A stretch of DNA of 28,546 nucleotides from the NCBI GenBank assembly GCA_050747825.1, contig JBOGJG010000183.1:1-28546 (forward strand), given 5' to 3'. Below, piece after piece: positions 1-9,304 of the stretch (within the stretch, counting starts at the first letter, position 1; each line of letters opens with the position of its first letter). A model generated the notes under the pieces. It was given only the letters and a program-made list of their open reading frames with translations, searched no databases and was not told the DNA's origin. The stretch is from JBOGJG01 sp050747825. Lineage in GTDB: Bacteria > Acidobacteriota > UBA6911 > RPQK01 > JBOGJG01. Made by a program: the position numbers and the translations under genes.

Positions 1-206
1 TGCCACCTGCCACCTGCCACGCGCCACCGCGAGCGAAGCGAGCTTGCCACCTGCCACCGGCCACCCGCCACCGCGAGCGAAGCGAGCTTGCCACCCGCCA
101 CCGGCCACCCGCCACCGCGAGCGAAGCGAGCTTGCCACGCGCCACCCGCCACCCGCCACCGCGAGCGAAGCGAGCTTGCCACCCGCCACCTGCCACCCGC
201 CACCTC
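1..206. repeat. 44-bp-period tandem array built of heptads
   Basis: The core GCGAGCGAAGCGAGC occurs at 29-43, 73-87, 117-131 and 161-175, exactly 44 bp apart. Between cores the sequence is a run of 7-bp units of the type GCCACCT/GCCACCC/GCCACGC. Four full higher-order units are visible and the array continues off the left end. Its right end lies one base beyond the stop codon of bamA, so in gene orientation it starts immediately downstream of bamA. No convincing protein is encoded in it. The same CCACCCG-type heptads reappear inside thuA at 19677-19704, and a related GCGAGC-N3-GCGAGC core reappears at 26334-26350. Confidence 0.9.
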
Positions 207-207
207 C

Positions 208-3114
208 TCAAAATGGATGTCCTAAGCCAAAATGAAAGTTCCACTTGCTGAATCCCTGCACGTCCGGTGGGTCCGGATTGTAAGCGATATCGACCCTCAA
301 CGGACCCACCGGAGTATTGACTCGCACGCCGAAACCAGCGGCGTTGCTGAAGGAGCGATTGAACTCGGTGATGGTATGGAAGACGTTCCCGACGTCGTAA
401 AAGAGAGCTCCGTTGACGAAACCCAGTAAGGGGAAGCGGAGTTCGAGATTGCCGATGATCAGGAGATTTCCACCCAGCGGCACTGGCCGGCCTATGTCCG
501 GATCTTGCATCAGGTCTTCTTCAGTAAGAGGCTGGCCAAATTCGTTGACGAGAATGACATCGCCGTTCTCGTCACGCAGAAGAGGGCCGGCCAGATCCTG
601 AGGCAGGCCCCGCAGGGTGGTTGAGCCGCCTGAAAAGAACCTTTCGCTGATCGGGATTGGATTGTCCACTGGTTTGTCGCTCGTGCTTGCAAAGGGTGTG
701 ATTGCCCCCAGCCGAAGCGATCCAACCAGGACTACATCGGAAAAAACCTCCCGATAATATTGACCCTGAGCCAGTATCCGAAAGAACTGCTCGTCGGAGC
801 CGATGAGCTTTGTGGAAAGCGATGCGTCTCCCGTGAGAAAGAAGCCGTCCTGCGGATTGGTGGGATCATCTCTGGAATCGTTCAGATAGGAGAGAGAGAG
901 GCTCGAGAGCCGCAGTCTTTCCTCCTGGCGAAAAAACTGCAGCGGCTCGGCCAGATCCGGGGGAATATCGACGCTGGCCAGTTCGAAGCGATACCTGAAA
1001 AACAGTGATTCGCGGACGCTCAGCTTCTTCTCCGACTGAGCGGAGGCAATGCCTCGAAAGACGTCAAAAGGACGGCCCTCGATTCCCTGCTTTCGTTGTT
1101 GCTTCATTTGGTTATCCCCCGTCAGGGAAAGGATGGTAGGCAGGTCAATGTCCAGCGGGAAAGGGATCGTATAAGAGACGGTGGCGCGCTGGCGCAGCCT
1201 TCCGATGCGCGTTCCAAAGGCGAGCGAGCGCGCCATTCCCAGAAAGTTACTGTCGGTGATACCCACAGTCCCCCGCGGTCCCTCGAGTGAGCTGTAGCCG
1301 ACTCCATACAGCAACGTATACCGTTTGGCTTCCTCCAGGTTAATGACGACGAGTCTGCGCGTGGGATCCAGAAAGGAAGGCGCTTCATTGATCTGGACCC
1401 GATTGAAAATCGTCAGGTTATAGAGATTGGTTTCGGTCTCGAGAATCGAGCCCAGGGATAACGGCTCCTGCTCCTCGATGACAACGGCCCGGTCCAGGAC
1501 TGACTCACGCGTTTCCAAATTGCCGGTGATCACCACTGCGTCAGTAAAGAAGCGGCGCCCCTCGGTTATGTAATAAGTCACGACCACGCGCTGCGGCTCG
1601 GGAAAGCTGGTCTCAATGCGGTAGTCCATCTCCCTATAGCCGCGATTCTCATAGGCAGTGATAAGGCGGGTGCGTCCCTGGGCTACAAGAAAGGGCGAAA
1701 AGGGATCTCCTGGCTGCAAATCAAAATCCCGCAGGAGCGTCTCCTCATCAATCGCCTCATTGCCGATGATCTCGACATCTTGCAGGTAATAGCGGGGACC
1801 TTCGTTAATCTCGTAAATGACCGTGAAGTTTTTGCCTTCAGCTCGTGTTTCATAGCTTACCTGCACGTCGCGGTAGCCGCGGTGCCGGTAAAAGTTTCGG
1901 ATCCGATCCAGGTCGCTGTTGATCAGACTATCCGAAAACTCGCCTCGGCTAAAAAAGCCGGCTTCAGTCACACCCAGAATGGGCGCCAGATCCTCCTCGG
2001 AAAAGGACTGGTTTCCGGTAAAGGCTATATCGGACACCTGGTATTGGGCGCCCGGCTCTACGGTGATTTGAATCCCGGAGCTCTTCTGGGCCGAAGCACG
2101 CTCAGCGGCATTTCCATCCAGCACCTGGTAGTCAACCTTTACATTGAAGTAACCCCGTTCCTGGTAGTACTCGATCAGGCCCTCTCGAGTCTGATCTGTG
2201 AGGAGTCCGGCAACCCCTACGGGCGTCTCGAGTACCAGGTCGCGTATCTGCTCGTCATCCAGACTGATGCCCACCAGTTGAATCTCGGTGTATTCGCGGG
2301 GAATGATGCGCAGGACTATGGAAACCGTATTATTTTGAGAATTGTAGACGGGACCGTCATCGGTGATATAGACGTCCGGACGCAAGTACCCCTGCAGGCT
2401 CAGGTATCTTTCCACGGCCTCGATGTCCTGGTCCATCTGAAGCTGAGAATAGCGTCCTGAGGGGCTTGTCTGGATGAGCGCGCGAATCTCTGACTGGTCG
2501 AGGTTCCCTTCGATATCCAGTTCGAGGCTGGCGACCCGGGCCTGTTCTCCGGCCTCTATCTCAAATTCAAGCTCCAGTCTGCCCTCTTTCTGGTGTAGCT
2601 GAAATTCAGGGCGGATCGTGGCCTGATAGTAGCCACGGAGTTGGTAGGCTTCCTGAAGTCTCGCCAGGGTTTCCTCCATGAGTACGTCTGAATAGGGTTC
2701 TCCTTCGCGCAGGACGAGATTGCGAAGCAGGTCGTCCTGATTTAGCCGGACGTTTCCCTCAAAGTCAACCGTTCGGATCAGGTACTCCCGGATAAGGAAC
2801 ACGGACACGTCTACCTGCTCTTGTCCGACCGGTTCGGCTTCGATCTGGACATCAAAGAAGACGCCGCTGGCATTCAGCCGCTGGATGGAACTTTTGGCCG
2901 CCGCATAGGAGAAAGGCTGCCCCTCCTCCAGTTGAATCAGTGTACTCATATCGGCCATGGAAACGCGAACGAGCGGACCGTCTGACAGAACTTGCAAGTT
3001 GCGAATAGTTCTACCCTCCAGGTCCAGCACTTGCTGAGCGGGGGCGCTGTCAAAAAATAGAAGGAGGAGGATGATCGTGATTGGTGTGATTGGCGTGATT
3101 CGTTGGCCAAACAT
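208..3114 (-). CDS. bamA: BamA-type outer membrane assembly protein with seven POTRA repeats
   Basis: Omp85-family protein that inserts beta-barrels into the outer membrane. The ATG at 3114 overlaps the tamB stop (TGATG), which favours it over the TTG one codon upstream. Residues 1-28 look like a signal peptide ending APAQ. POTRA-like repeats, each with a G-N or G-I turn, start near residues 36, 112, 193, 276, 358, 443 and 522, giving seven instead of the five of E. coli BamA or three of TamA. Residues about 600-968 form the barrel, with a TLRGL version of the loop-6 RGF motif and a terminal phenylalanine typical of the beta-signal. The 968-aa length agrees with the extra POTRAs. Co-transcribed with tamB, so a dual BamA/TamA-like role with TamB is likely but inferred. 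Confidence 0.93.
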   Translation of the reverse strand: MFGQRITPITPITIILLLLFFDSAPAQQVLDLEGRTIRNLQVLSDGPLVRVSMADMSTLIQLEEGQPFSYAAAKSSIQRLNASGVFFDVQIEAEPVGQEQVDVSVFLIREYLIRTVDFEGNVRLNQDDLLRNLVLREGEPYSDVLMEETLARLQEAYQLRGYYQATIRPEFQLHQKEGRLELEFEIEAGEQARVASLELDIEGNLDQSEIRALIQTSPSGRYSQLQMDQDIEAVERYLSLQGYLRPDVYITDDGPVYNSQNNTVSIVLRIIPREYTEIQLVGISLDDEQIRDLVLETPVGVAGLLTDQTREGLIEYYQERGYFNVKVDYQVLDGNAAERASAQKSSGIQITVEPGAQYQVSDIAFTGNQSFSEEDLAPILGVTEAGFFSRGEFSDSLINSDLDRIRNFYRHRGYRDVQVSYETRAEGKNFTVIYEINEGPRYYLQDVEIIGNEAIDEETLLRDFDLQPGDPFSPFLVAQGRTRLITAYENRGYREMDYRIETSFPEPQRVVVTYYITEGRRFFTDAVVITGNLETRESVLDRAVVIEEQEPLSLGSILETETNLYNLTIFNRVQINEAPSFLDPTRRLVVINLEEAKRYTLLYGVGYSSLEGPRGTVGITDSNFLGMARSLAFGTRIGRLRQRATVSYTIPFPLDIDLPTILSLTGDNQMKQQRKQGIEGRPFDVFRGIASAQSEKKLSVRESLFFRYRFELASVDIPPDLAEPLQFFRQEERLRLSSLSLSYLNDSRDDPTNPQDGFFLTGDASLSTKLIGSDEQFFRILAQGQYYREVFSDVVLVGSLRLGAITPFASTSDKPVDNPIPISERFFSGGSTTLRGLPQDLAGPLLRDENGDVILVNEFGQPLTEEDLMQDPDIGRPVPLGGNLLIIGNLELRFPLLGFVNGALFYDVGNVFHTITEFNRSFSNAAGFGVRVNTPVGPLRVDIAYNPDPPDVQGFSKWNFHFGLGHPF

Positions 3115-6100
3115 CAAAACCGTCTTCTGAGCTTGAAATCAATGGCAACCTCCCCGTCTTGATCGCGGGTGCCGACGGCAGTCAACCAGTCGAAGATTCG
3201 GTATTCGATAATGACGATCTGTCCCTGTTCGACATCTCCCAGGTTGGTGCTGTAGGTCAGGGAAAAGTCTTTGGTGAGATTTTTTCCCAGCGTGATTCGA
3301 GCGCCGGGATCGCGTTCACCGGCCTGCAGGAAAGGATCGATTGAAAAGGTGTCGAAGCCAAAGAGACGGCTGGTGCGTCCCGTAATTTCCTCACCGATCG
3401 TCCTGCTCAGCAACGTGCCGGCGCCGAAAAGGGCTAGGGCGCCGGCCTCACGTTGTGCGCCTGTCCCCGTTCCAAAGATTTCTTCCTGAGTCTGGCCTAT
3501 AGCCAGCAGTGAAACGATGCTGGCTGTGGGCATGGGAGGATCGGACCGGAAGGAGACATTCAACTGCTCGACAGAGCCCCTCACCGCGATAGTGACGGTG
3601 AACTCTCTGACATCGGTGGATGCTTCGAAATTGAAGACCGGAGTAGTCTGCCTTGGATTATTGAAATTAATGGTTCCGCGGGTTACTTCATACTGGTTGT
3701 TCTCGAAAAAAAGTGTCCCCTCTTCGATCGTCATGCTTCCCAGGATAACCGGCTCATTCAGCGTGCCTCGAATATCAAAATTCCCACTGGCGATCAGGTC
3801 GGCGACATTATTATTGATGCGTAAGGTCTGGTAGGCCTCGACCGAGATATCGAGCACGACTTCTTCTTCCTGGGCTTCGCCGGAGGGAACATCGACCTGG
3901 CGGCTCGAGTATCTGAGAAGCAGTTCGGGAATCGTGACGTTTTCGGTGTACTCGGCCGAACGAACATAAACCGCTCCGGAAATCAGTTGGCCCCGTTCGC
4001 TCTTGAAAAGGTCGATATCGACGTCCAGCGTGGACCAGACTTCATCGGGATACTCCACGCGCAGTCCTGAGCCGAACACGTTGAAGCGCCAGCGGGTGGG
4101 CTCGAGTCCCTCCATGAAAACTCCCCCTTCGGCGCTCACAGTCCCGAATTTGGTGCTGGCGGAAAGGTCTTCGATAGAGATCTGGCTGGAGGTAAACTGG
4201 AAGTTCCCGTGGACGTCAAACACCGGGGTCGGTGCATCCGGGTGGACCAGGAAAGCCCCTTGAATGGTGGCTTGTCCCACCGCCTGCGGATCTCCCAGCG
4301 GGCCCGACACGATCAGCCGCTCCAGAACCAGTTCGCCTCCGGTAGCCCCGGATTCCATAAAGGAGTTGGCGATCTGCAAATTGGCCGTCCCGTCGATTCT
4401 CAGATTAATGGTGCGAGGCTCCGCCAATTTCACGGTGCCGGAAACGTGCAGCTCCGTGTCTTGGCCGGTGAATGTCAGCGGATTGATCTCGAGGACACCT
4501 CCGATGTAGGACACCCGGACTGTGTCAGCATTCCGGATCTCATATCCTCTCATTGACAGTCCCAGCTCAGAGAAAACCGCGTCACCCGTAAGCGCCTCAG
4601 GGTTTTGCAGGGGGCCGCTCAGCGTGAGTTGCCCGCTCAATTCTCCGCCGATCTCAGGAAAGTTCTCGGCCGGTATGAGGGCGACGTAAGGGGCGACCGG
4701 GACGTTCTGGAGATCGACCTCAGCTTGAATCGGATAAGGCTCTTCCAGCCGCACCTGCCCCTCGACCAAAAATGGGTTACCTTGGAAACTGTTGCTGAAC
4801 TCAAATTCGGCCAGCTTGTTTTCGCCGCTGGCCACGAGCCGGACGTCCTGCAGCGTGTATTCTCGAATTTGCACCTGGGGGGCTTCCAGCCGCACCTGAA
4901 AGTCGGGGTCCTGCACAGTGCCGCTGGCCTGCACGCTTACATCGAACAGGCCCTGAACGGCCGCTCTTTGCTGGACCGCCTCAATGCTTTCCAGGGGAAT
5001 GTCACTGCCTTGCAATCGAGCCTGAAAGTTTTTGTCCTCCAGATCATAGGCGATCTGTCCGCTGATGGTCCCCTGGCCCAACTGGGCCTCAATGTCTCGG
5101 GCCAGCAGGCGGCTGCCCTCGAATTCGATGCTGGTCGTCAGCAGGCGAAGCTCTTCTCCGTATGCCCTGGGATCAACTATGGTGATCTGACCGCCGCCTG
5201 CGTACTGGCCGAGGGCGACTTCGCGCATCTGAATTTCACCCGAGATCTGACCGCGTATGGGGAGATCGCGACCGAGAATGGCGAGCATCCGTTCGACCGG
5301 CACCTGGTTTATCTGCAAGTCGAGCATCGCCGGTTCTCGAGAAGGCTGGTCTCCCAGCGTAAAACGCAGGGAAGTCCGGACATTGAAATCAGGGCCGATC
5401 AGGTTGGCATTTTCGAGTTGGAGTTGGTTGCCGGCATACTGAATTTGTGATTGAAAGTTCCCCAGGAGCTGATTGTTCAAGACGATCTGCTGGCTTTGCA
5501 CGGCTCCGCTGAAAGCAAACTGGCGCTGCGGGTTTGCAACTGTGCCTGCGATCTGGGTCGGTCCCCGCAGGTCAAGCCGGTAGTTTTGCAGGAATTCAGG
5601 ATCAATCCCAAGCGAGCGGGCCAGTTGCAGCAGCTCATTCCCCTGCTCAGAGAAGACGTCCACATCAAAGTTGTAGCGCGCGTTGAAGGTGACGAAGCCT
5701 TCATAGCGGATATCGCTCTGAGGCGTATCTATGAGTCCGCTGCTCAGATAAACGCTTTCACCGCGCAGCCGGACGGCTGCGTTCCCGGCAAATGGGACGC
5801 CCTGGCCGATCTGGACGATGCGCCCTTGCGGTGAGAGTCGTCCCCGATAAGTCACCTGTCCCCGGCCGCCGATTTGGGAGAATTCCAGGCCGGGAAACGA
5901 CACATTTCCAGTGTAGGAGGCGGCGCCGAAAACGCCGAGGTCGCCTTGATTGAACACCTGAAGTACGGGATGTATCTGAACCTGCGAGGCTGTCACCTCA
6001 AATCGGGAAGCGGCTGTATCCTGGAAGGACAGCTCTCCATTTGCCCGCGTAAGTCCTCCAAAGAGATAGGCTCGCAGAGACTGAATAAGTGCCGATTCCC

Positions 6101-7070
6101 TGTCCACGCGAACCTGCGTGCGCAGCTCTCGCAAGGGAAGTCCTTCGACAACGACCACAGGCGAGGAGGCGTCTCCCGTGTAGGCGAAGTCTCCGCCCTG
6201 GCCCGCGAAAGTCCCCTCCAGATGGACCAACCCGCGCTGGATAGTCTGGCTCAAGTCCGGCGTCTTCAGCAAGGGAAGATCAACGGTCAGGTCACTGTCG
6301 AACTCGTAAGTCATCGTCTTCAAGTCCTGGATGGCGCCCGAAACCTGCCCATCCACCTCATTGGAGTCGAGCAGCAGGCTGGGAATCAAGAGCTGATTGG
6401 AGAAGTATTCGAACGTGAATGACGTGTCCATGCCGGTCAAAGTAAATCCGGCAACTTCCAGGTCGAGGCCGGCCAGCCCCACCTCCCCCTCATATTTCTC
6501 ACTCTCAGGGATAAAACGCACCTGAGCGCTCATTCCTCCTTCAGCCGTGTCAAACTGAAGCGGCTGATTGCGGTATAGGAGCAAGCCGTCGTCGATCGTG
6601 ATGCGGTCGATTCCCAGATCGGTTAGGGAGAAGTCCCCTGTAGTCTTTTCTTCTCCCTGGCTGAAGAACATGTTGGAAAGGTTGAGGCGCGCGTTGGGGT
6701 CCTCCAGCAGGCGGATGCGCGGGGACCCCAGCACCAGACTGTCCAGGGAAGCGGCAGGAGAGATGTAATGAGTGATTGAGAAATCCACCAGAATGCTGTC
6801 GATGTCGATCACCGGCTCGGGCGAGGGGTAGGTCAGATTGAAAATCTTCAAGCCTTCCACCTGGACCTGGGTGCCCACCAGCCTGAAATCGACGCTCTCC
6901 AATTCGACCCGGACGGCGAAGCGATCCTCCAGAGTTTCGACGACCTTGGTTCGGATCCACCGGTCGAAAGCTTCGCTTTGGAGAAAGAAGAAAGCGGCGA
7001 TTCCCAACAGGAGCACGACCAAGAGTAAGCCCAATAACACTTGAGCTCCGATCTTGAAAAATCTCCGCAT
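3114..7070 (-). CDS. tamB: TamB-like translocation and assembly module protein (DUF490)
   Basis: Very long (1318 aa) protein with one N-terminal membrane helix at about residues 8-30 (LLGLLLVVLLLGIAAFFFL), then a long stretch of AsmA/TamB-like beta-rich repeats, and a C-terminal DUF490 region ending in alternating beta sequence and KLRRRF. TamB proteins are anchored in the inner membrane, span the periplasm as a beta-taco and work with an Omp85 partner in barrel assembly or lipid transport. The bamA gene follows with a one-base overlap, consistent with a partner pair. ATG at 7070 is preceded by AGGGTGG as ribosome binding site. No frameshift is seen. Whether the job here is protein assembly or phospholipid transport cannot be told from sequence. 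Confidence 0.92.
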   Translation of the reverse strand: MRRFFKIGAQVLLGLLLVVLLLGIAAFFFLQSEAFDRWIRTKVVETLEDRFAVRVELESVDFRLVGTQVQVEGLKIFNLTYPSPEPVIDIDSILVDFSITHYISPAASLDSLVLGSPRIRLLEDPNARLNLSNMFFSQGEEKTTGDFSLTDLGIDRITIDDGLLLYRNQPLQFDTAEGGMSAQVRFIPESEKYEGEVGLAGLDLEVAGFTLTGMDTSFTFEYFSNQLLIPSLLLDSNEVDGQVSGAIQDLKTMTYEFDSDLTVDLPLLKTPDLSQTIQRGLVHLEGTFAGQGGDFAYTGDASSPVVVVEGLPLRELRTQVRVDRESALIQSLRAYLFGGLTRANGELSFQDTAASRFEVTASQVQIHPVLQVFNQGDLGVFGAASYTGNVSFPGLEFSQIGGRGQVTYRGRLSPQGRIVQIGQGVPFAGNAAVRLRGESVYLSSGLIDTPQSDIRYEGFVTFNARYNFDVDVFSEQGNELLQLARSLGIDPEFLQNYRLDLRGPTQIAGTVANPQRQFAFSGAVQSQQIVLNNQLLGNFQSQIQYAGNQLQLENANLIGPDFNVRTSLRFTLGDQPSREPAMLDLQINQVPVERMLAILGRDLPIRGQISGEIQMREVALGQYAGGGQITIVDPRAYGEELRLLTTSIEFEGSRLLARDIEAQLGQGTISGQIAYDLEDKNFQARLQGSDIPLESIEAVQQRAAVQGLFDVSVQASGTVQDPDFQVRLEAPQVQIREYTLQDVRLVASGENKLAEFEFSNSFQGNPFLVEGQVRLEEPYPIQAEVDLQNVPVAPYVALIPAENFPEIGGELSGQLTLSGPLQNPEALTGDAVFSELGLSMRGYEIRNADTVRVSYIGGVLEINPLTFTGQDTELHVSGTVKLAEPRTINLRIDGTANLQIANSFMESGATGGELVLERLIVSGPLGDPQAVGQATIQGAFLVHPDAPTPVFDVHGNFQFTSSQISIEDLSASTKFGTVSAEGGVFMEGLEPTRWRFNVFGSGLRVEYPDEVWSTLDVDIDLFKSERGQLISGAVYVRSAEYTENVTIPELLLRYSSRQVDVPSGEAQEEEVVLDISVEAYQTLRINNNVADLIASGNFDIRGTLNEPVILGSMTIEEGTLFFENNQYEVTRGTINFNNPRQTTPVFNFEASTDVREFTVTIAVRGSVEQLNVSFRSDPPMPTASIVSLLAIGQTQEEIFGTGTGAQREAGALALFGAGTLLSRTIGEEITGRTSRLFGFDTFSIDPFLQAGERDPGARITLGKNLTKDFSLTYSTNLGDVEQGQIVIIEYRIFDWLTAVGTRDQDGEVAIDFKLRRRF

Positions 7071-7132
7071 TAACCACCCTTAAGTTACTGCAACACAACA
7101 ATCTTAACAAAAAGGCGGGGCTAACAGAATTG

Positions 7133-7162
7133 TTGACAAAATTTCGATATCATGGGTATTGT
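7133..7162 (+). promoter_or_regulatory. Putative sigma-70-type promoter for the rsbW-rsbV pair
   Basis: A perfect -35 box TTGACA lies at 7133-7138; an 18-bp spacer leads to TATTGT at 7157-7162 (4 of 6 to TATAAT). The -10 box covers the possible TTG start at 7159, so if the promoter is real the gene must start later, at GTG 7174. Transcription would then begin only a few bases before that codon, giving a very short leader. Motif match only. Confidence 0.45.
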
Positions 7163-7173
7163 TGCGTAATTCC

Positions 7174-7617
7174 GTGAAGAAAGGCGACATCGAGATCTCG
7201 ATCGAAAGCAAGCTCAGTTACTTAGATCTCGTCCAGGAAGTATCAGACGTCATCAGTCGCAGGGCTGGTTTCGATCAGGATACAGGCCACTGGATCGGCA
7301 TGTCGGTGCGCGAACTGGTGGCAAACGCCATCCAGCACGGAAACCAGCTCGATGAGAAAAAAATGGTGGGAATTCGATTTGAACTCCTGTCGGATCGCCT
7401 GGTGATTGCCGTAAGGGATGAGGGGCACGGATTTGACGACGCCGTTCTACCTGACCCGCTCAGCCCGGAGAATTTGCTAAAGTCCAGTGGCAGGGGTATC
7501 TTTTATGTCCGCTCATTTATGGACGAGGTAAACTTTCATCAGCTTCCTGAGGGTGGAATGGAGGTGAGAATGGGAAAAATGTTTAAAGCCGGCAATAGCA
7601 AGGAGGAGGGTAAATGA
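7174..7617 (+). CDS. rsbW: RsbW/SpoIIAB-like anti-sigma factor serine kinase
   Basis: A 147-aa GHKL-type ATPase domain. The N box reads RELVANAIQHGNQ with the metal-binding Asn near residue 51; the G1 box reads DEGHGFD near residues 82-88, and the G2 box reads SSGRGIFYV near 104-112. Family members bind and inhibit a sigma factor and phosphorylate an STAS antagonist. The antagonist gene follows with an ATGA overlap, so the pair is a partner switch. No sigma factor or PP2C phosphatase gene is adjacent, so the target is encoded elsewhere. The gene is divergent from tamB, leaving room for shared control of envelope genes, which is speculation. The start is chosen at GTG 7174 because the predicted -10 box overlaps the upstream TTG at 7159; the TTG would add five residues. 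No clear Shine-Dalgarno sequence is seen. Confidence 0.87.
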   Translation: MKKGDIEISIESKLSYLDLVQEVSDVISRRAGFDQDTGHWIGMSVRELVANAIQHGNQLDEKKMVGIRFELLSDRLVIAVRDEGHGFDDAVLPDPLSPENLLKSSGRGIFYVRSFMDEVNFHQLPEGGMEVRMGKMFKAGNSKEEGK

Positions 7618-7942
7618 AAATCGATAGTCGGACTGCAAACGGTGTGACCATCCTGGACATCCACGGCAGGATCACGATCGGCGAAGAGAGCTTGATGCTG
7701 CGCAACCAGATCAGGCAGTTACTGGAGCAGGGGAAAAAGCGCATTCTACTGAACCTGGAGGATGTCAGCTACGTCGATAGTTCGGGTATCGGTGAACTCG
7801 TCAGCTCTTACACTACGGTCACCAACCAGGGCGGGGAACTAAAGCTCCTGAACTTGACCAAAAAGCTGAAAGAGCTCCTTGCTATTACCAAGCTTTTGAC
7901 GGTTTTCGACACCTATGACGACGAACAGAAAGCCGTCGCCAG

Positions 7943-7955
<13 letters not shown>
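7614..7955 (+). CDS. rsbV: RsbV/SpoIIAA-like STAS anti-sigma factor antagonist
   Basis: A 113-aa single STAS domain. The phosphorylation motif VDSSGIGEL is intact; by alignment with SpoIIAA the second serine (residue 57) should be the site phosphorylated by the RsbW-like kinase encoded just upstream. In the unphosphorylated form such proteins capture the kinase and release its sigma factor. The start overlaps the kinase stop (ATGA), and GGAGGAGGG lies just upstream as a strong ribosome binding site. The 3' end is odd: a 15-bp segment spanning the TGA stop is duplicated in tandem (7943-7972) and leads into an AGTGAAT heptad array, so the stop codon is itself part of the repeat unit. Confidence 0.92.
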
Positions 7956-8101
<146 letters not shown>

Positions 8102-8113
8102 TTTCGCTTTTGC

Positions 8114-9304
8114 ATGTCCAGAGAAAAGCTTTACGTGATCAACGGCGCCGAGAAAGTACCTTTTATGAGAGGTATGATCACGCATTCGTTGATGGAACGT
8201 GGCCTCAAGTTCCAGGAAGCTTACGATACCGCCAGCGCCGTGCGGGACAAGGTCCGCGAGCGTAAAACCATCGGCAAAGAGGAGCTGTCGCGGGTCATTC
8301 AGTCTGTCGTCCGCGAGAAATACGGTGATGAATATGCCCGAGAGCGTTCTCCATCCGCTGTTCTCCCGCCCCAGATTATGGTCAAAGGCCCCGACTCCGA
8401 TATCCCTTTCAGCAAGGGAATACTCTCTCGATCCCTGCAGGCCTCGGGACTGGAGCCGTCCGTGGCCTACGACATCGCCCGTGAGATCGAAGGGTCAATG
8501 CTGGAACGGGGACAGACGGAAATCGGCCGCGATGAGTTGCGGCGGCTCATTTACGACACGACCCTGCGCAACCATGACGTCATTTTTGCCGAGCGCTATC
8601 TTCTGTGGCGGCTGTTCAAGTCTCCTGACAAGCCCCTGATCATCCTGATCGGTGGAGCCACGGGCACGGGCAAAACTTCGGTTGCCACGGAAGTGGCGCA
8701 TCGGCTGGGCATCAGCAAGATTCTTTCGACCGACACCATTCGCCAGATCATGCGCATGATGTTCTCTCATGACCTGATGCCGGCGATCCATTATTCTTCC
8801 TACGAAGCCTGGAAGAACCGCATGTCCATCCGCGACGAGGAAAAATCGGTGGCCGTTATCGAGGCTTTCACCGAGCAGAGCATGCGGGTGCTGGTAGGCG
8901 TGCGGGCCATGGTGGAGCGGGCTATTCAGGAAAACTTCAACCTGGTAATCGATGGCGTCCACCTGGTTCCGGGCCTTATGGATCTGGAGCGCTTCGAAGA
9001 CCATGCCTATATCGTGCCGCTGGTGATCTCCACCACCAACCGGGCCAGCTATCTGGAGCGATTCCCCATCCGCCAGGCCCAGGCAGGCAATCGGATGGCC
9101 AAAAGATACCGCGCTCATTTCGAGTACATCCTTCAGATTCAGGATTCCATCATCGAGATGGCGCGGCAGCACGACACGCCGGTGGTGGAAAACGAGAGCT
9201 TCGACGAGACCGTGGCTTCCGTCCTGAATATCATCTCCCACAGCATCCGGGAAAAACTCAATATCTCGATGGAGGAGTTGATCGCGAGGACGATGCCGGT
9301 TTAA
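8114..9304 (+). CDS. 2-phosphoglycerate kinase-like protein with two ATP-cone-like domains
   Basis: A 396-aa protein. Residues about 5-75 and 95-160 are two related ATP-cone-like modules (V-P-F-M-R-G-M-I and I-P-F-S-K-G-I-L begin each). They are followed by a P-loop kinase domain with GGATGTGKT at about 180-188, a strand D-G-V-H-L-V-P typical of this family, and an R-x-R-x-K-R lid region. The family includes archaeal 2-phosphoglycerate kinase, which makes 2,3-bisphosphoglycerate for cyclic diphosphoglycerate; in bacteria the substrate is not established, so the name is a family label. The ATG at 8114 begins the conserved part; an upstream GTG at 8045 would translate the heptad repeats. No Shine-Dalgarno sequence is visible before 8114, because the repeats occupy that place. 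It converges on rseP with a 4-bp stop overlap. Confidence 0.8.
   Translation: MSREKLYVINGAEKVPFMRGMITHSLMERGLKFQEAYDTASAVRDKVRERKTIGKEELSRVIQSVVREKYGDEYARERSPSAVLPPQIMVKGPDSDIPFSKGILSRSLQASGLEPSVAYDIAREIEGSMLERGQTEIGRDELRRLIYDTTLRNHDVIFAERYLLWRLFKSPDKPLIILIGGATGTGKTSVATEVAHRLGISKILSTDTIRQIMRMMFSHDLMPAIHYSSYEAWKNRMSIRDEEKSVAVIEAFTEQSMRVLVGVRAMVERAIQENFNLVIDGVHLVPGLMDLERFEDHAYIVPLVISTTNRASYLERFPIRQAQAGNRMAKRYRAHFEYILQIQDSIIEMARQHDTPVVENESFDETVASVLNIISHSIREKLNISMEELIARTMPV

Noticed and set aside
1..206. CRISPR array
   Set aside because: The 44-bp units are separated by near-identical heptads, not unique spacers, and no cas gene is near.
1780..2460. 226-codon plus-strand frame inside bamA
   Set aside because: Antisense to the POTRA region; no support.
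4605..5450. 281-codon plus-strand frame inside tamB
   Set aside because: Antisense shadow of a GC-rich gene; no recognisable motif and tamB is intact on the other strand.
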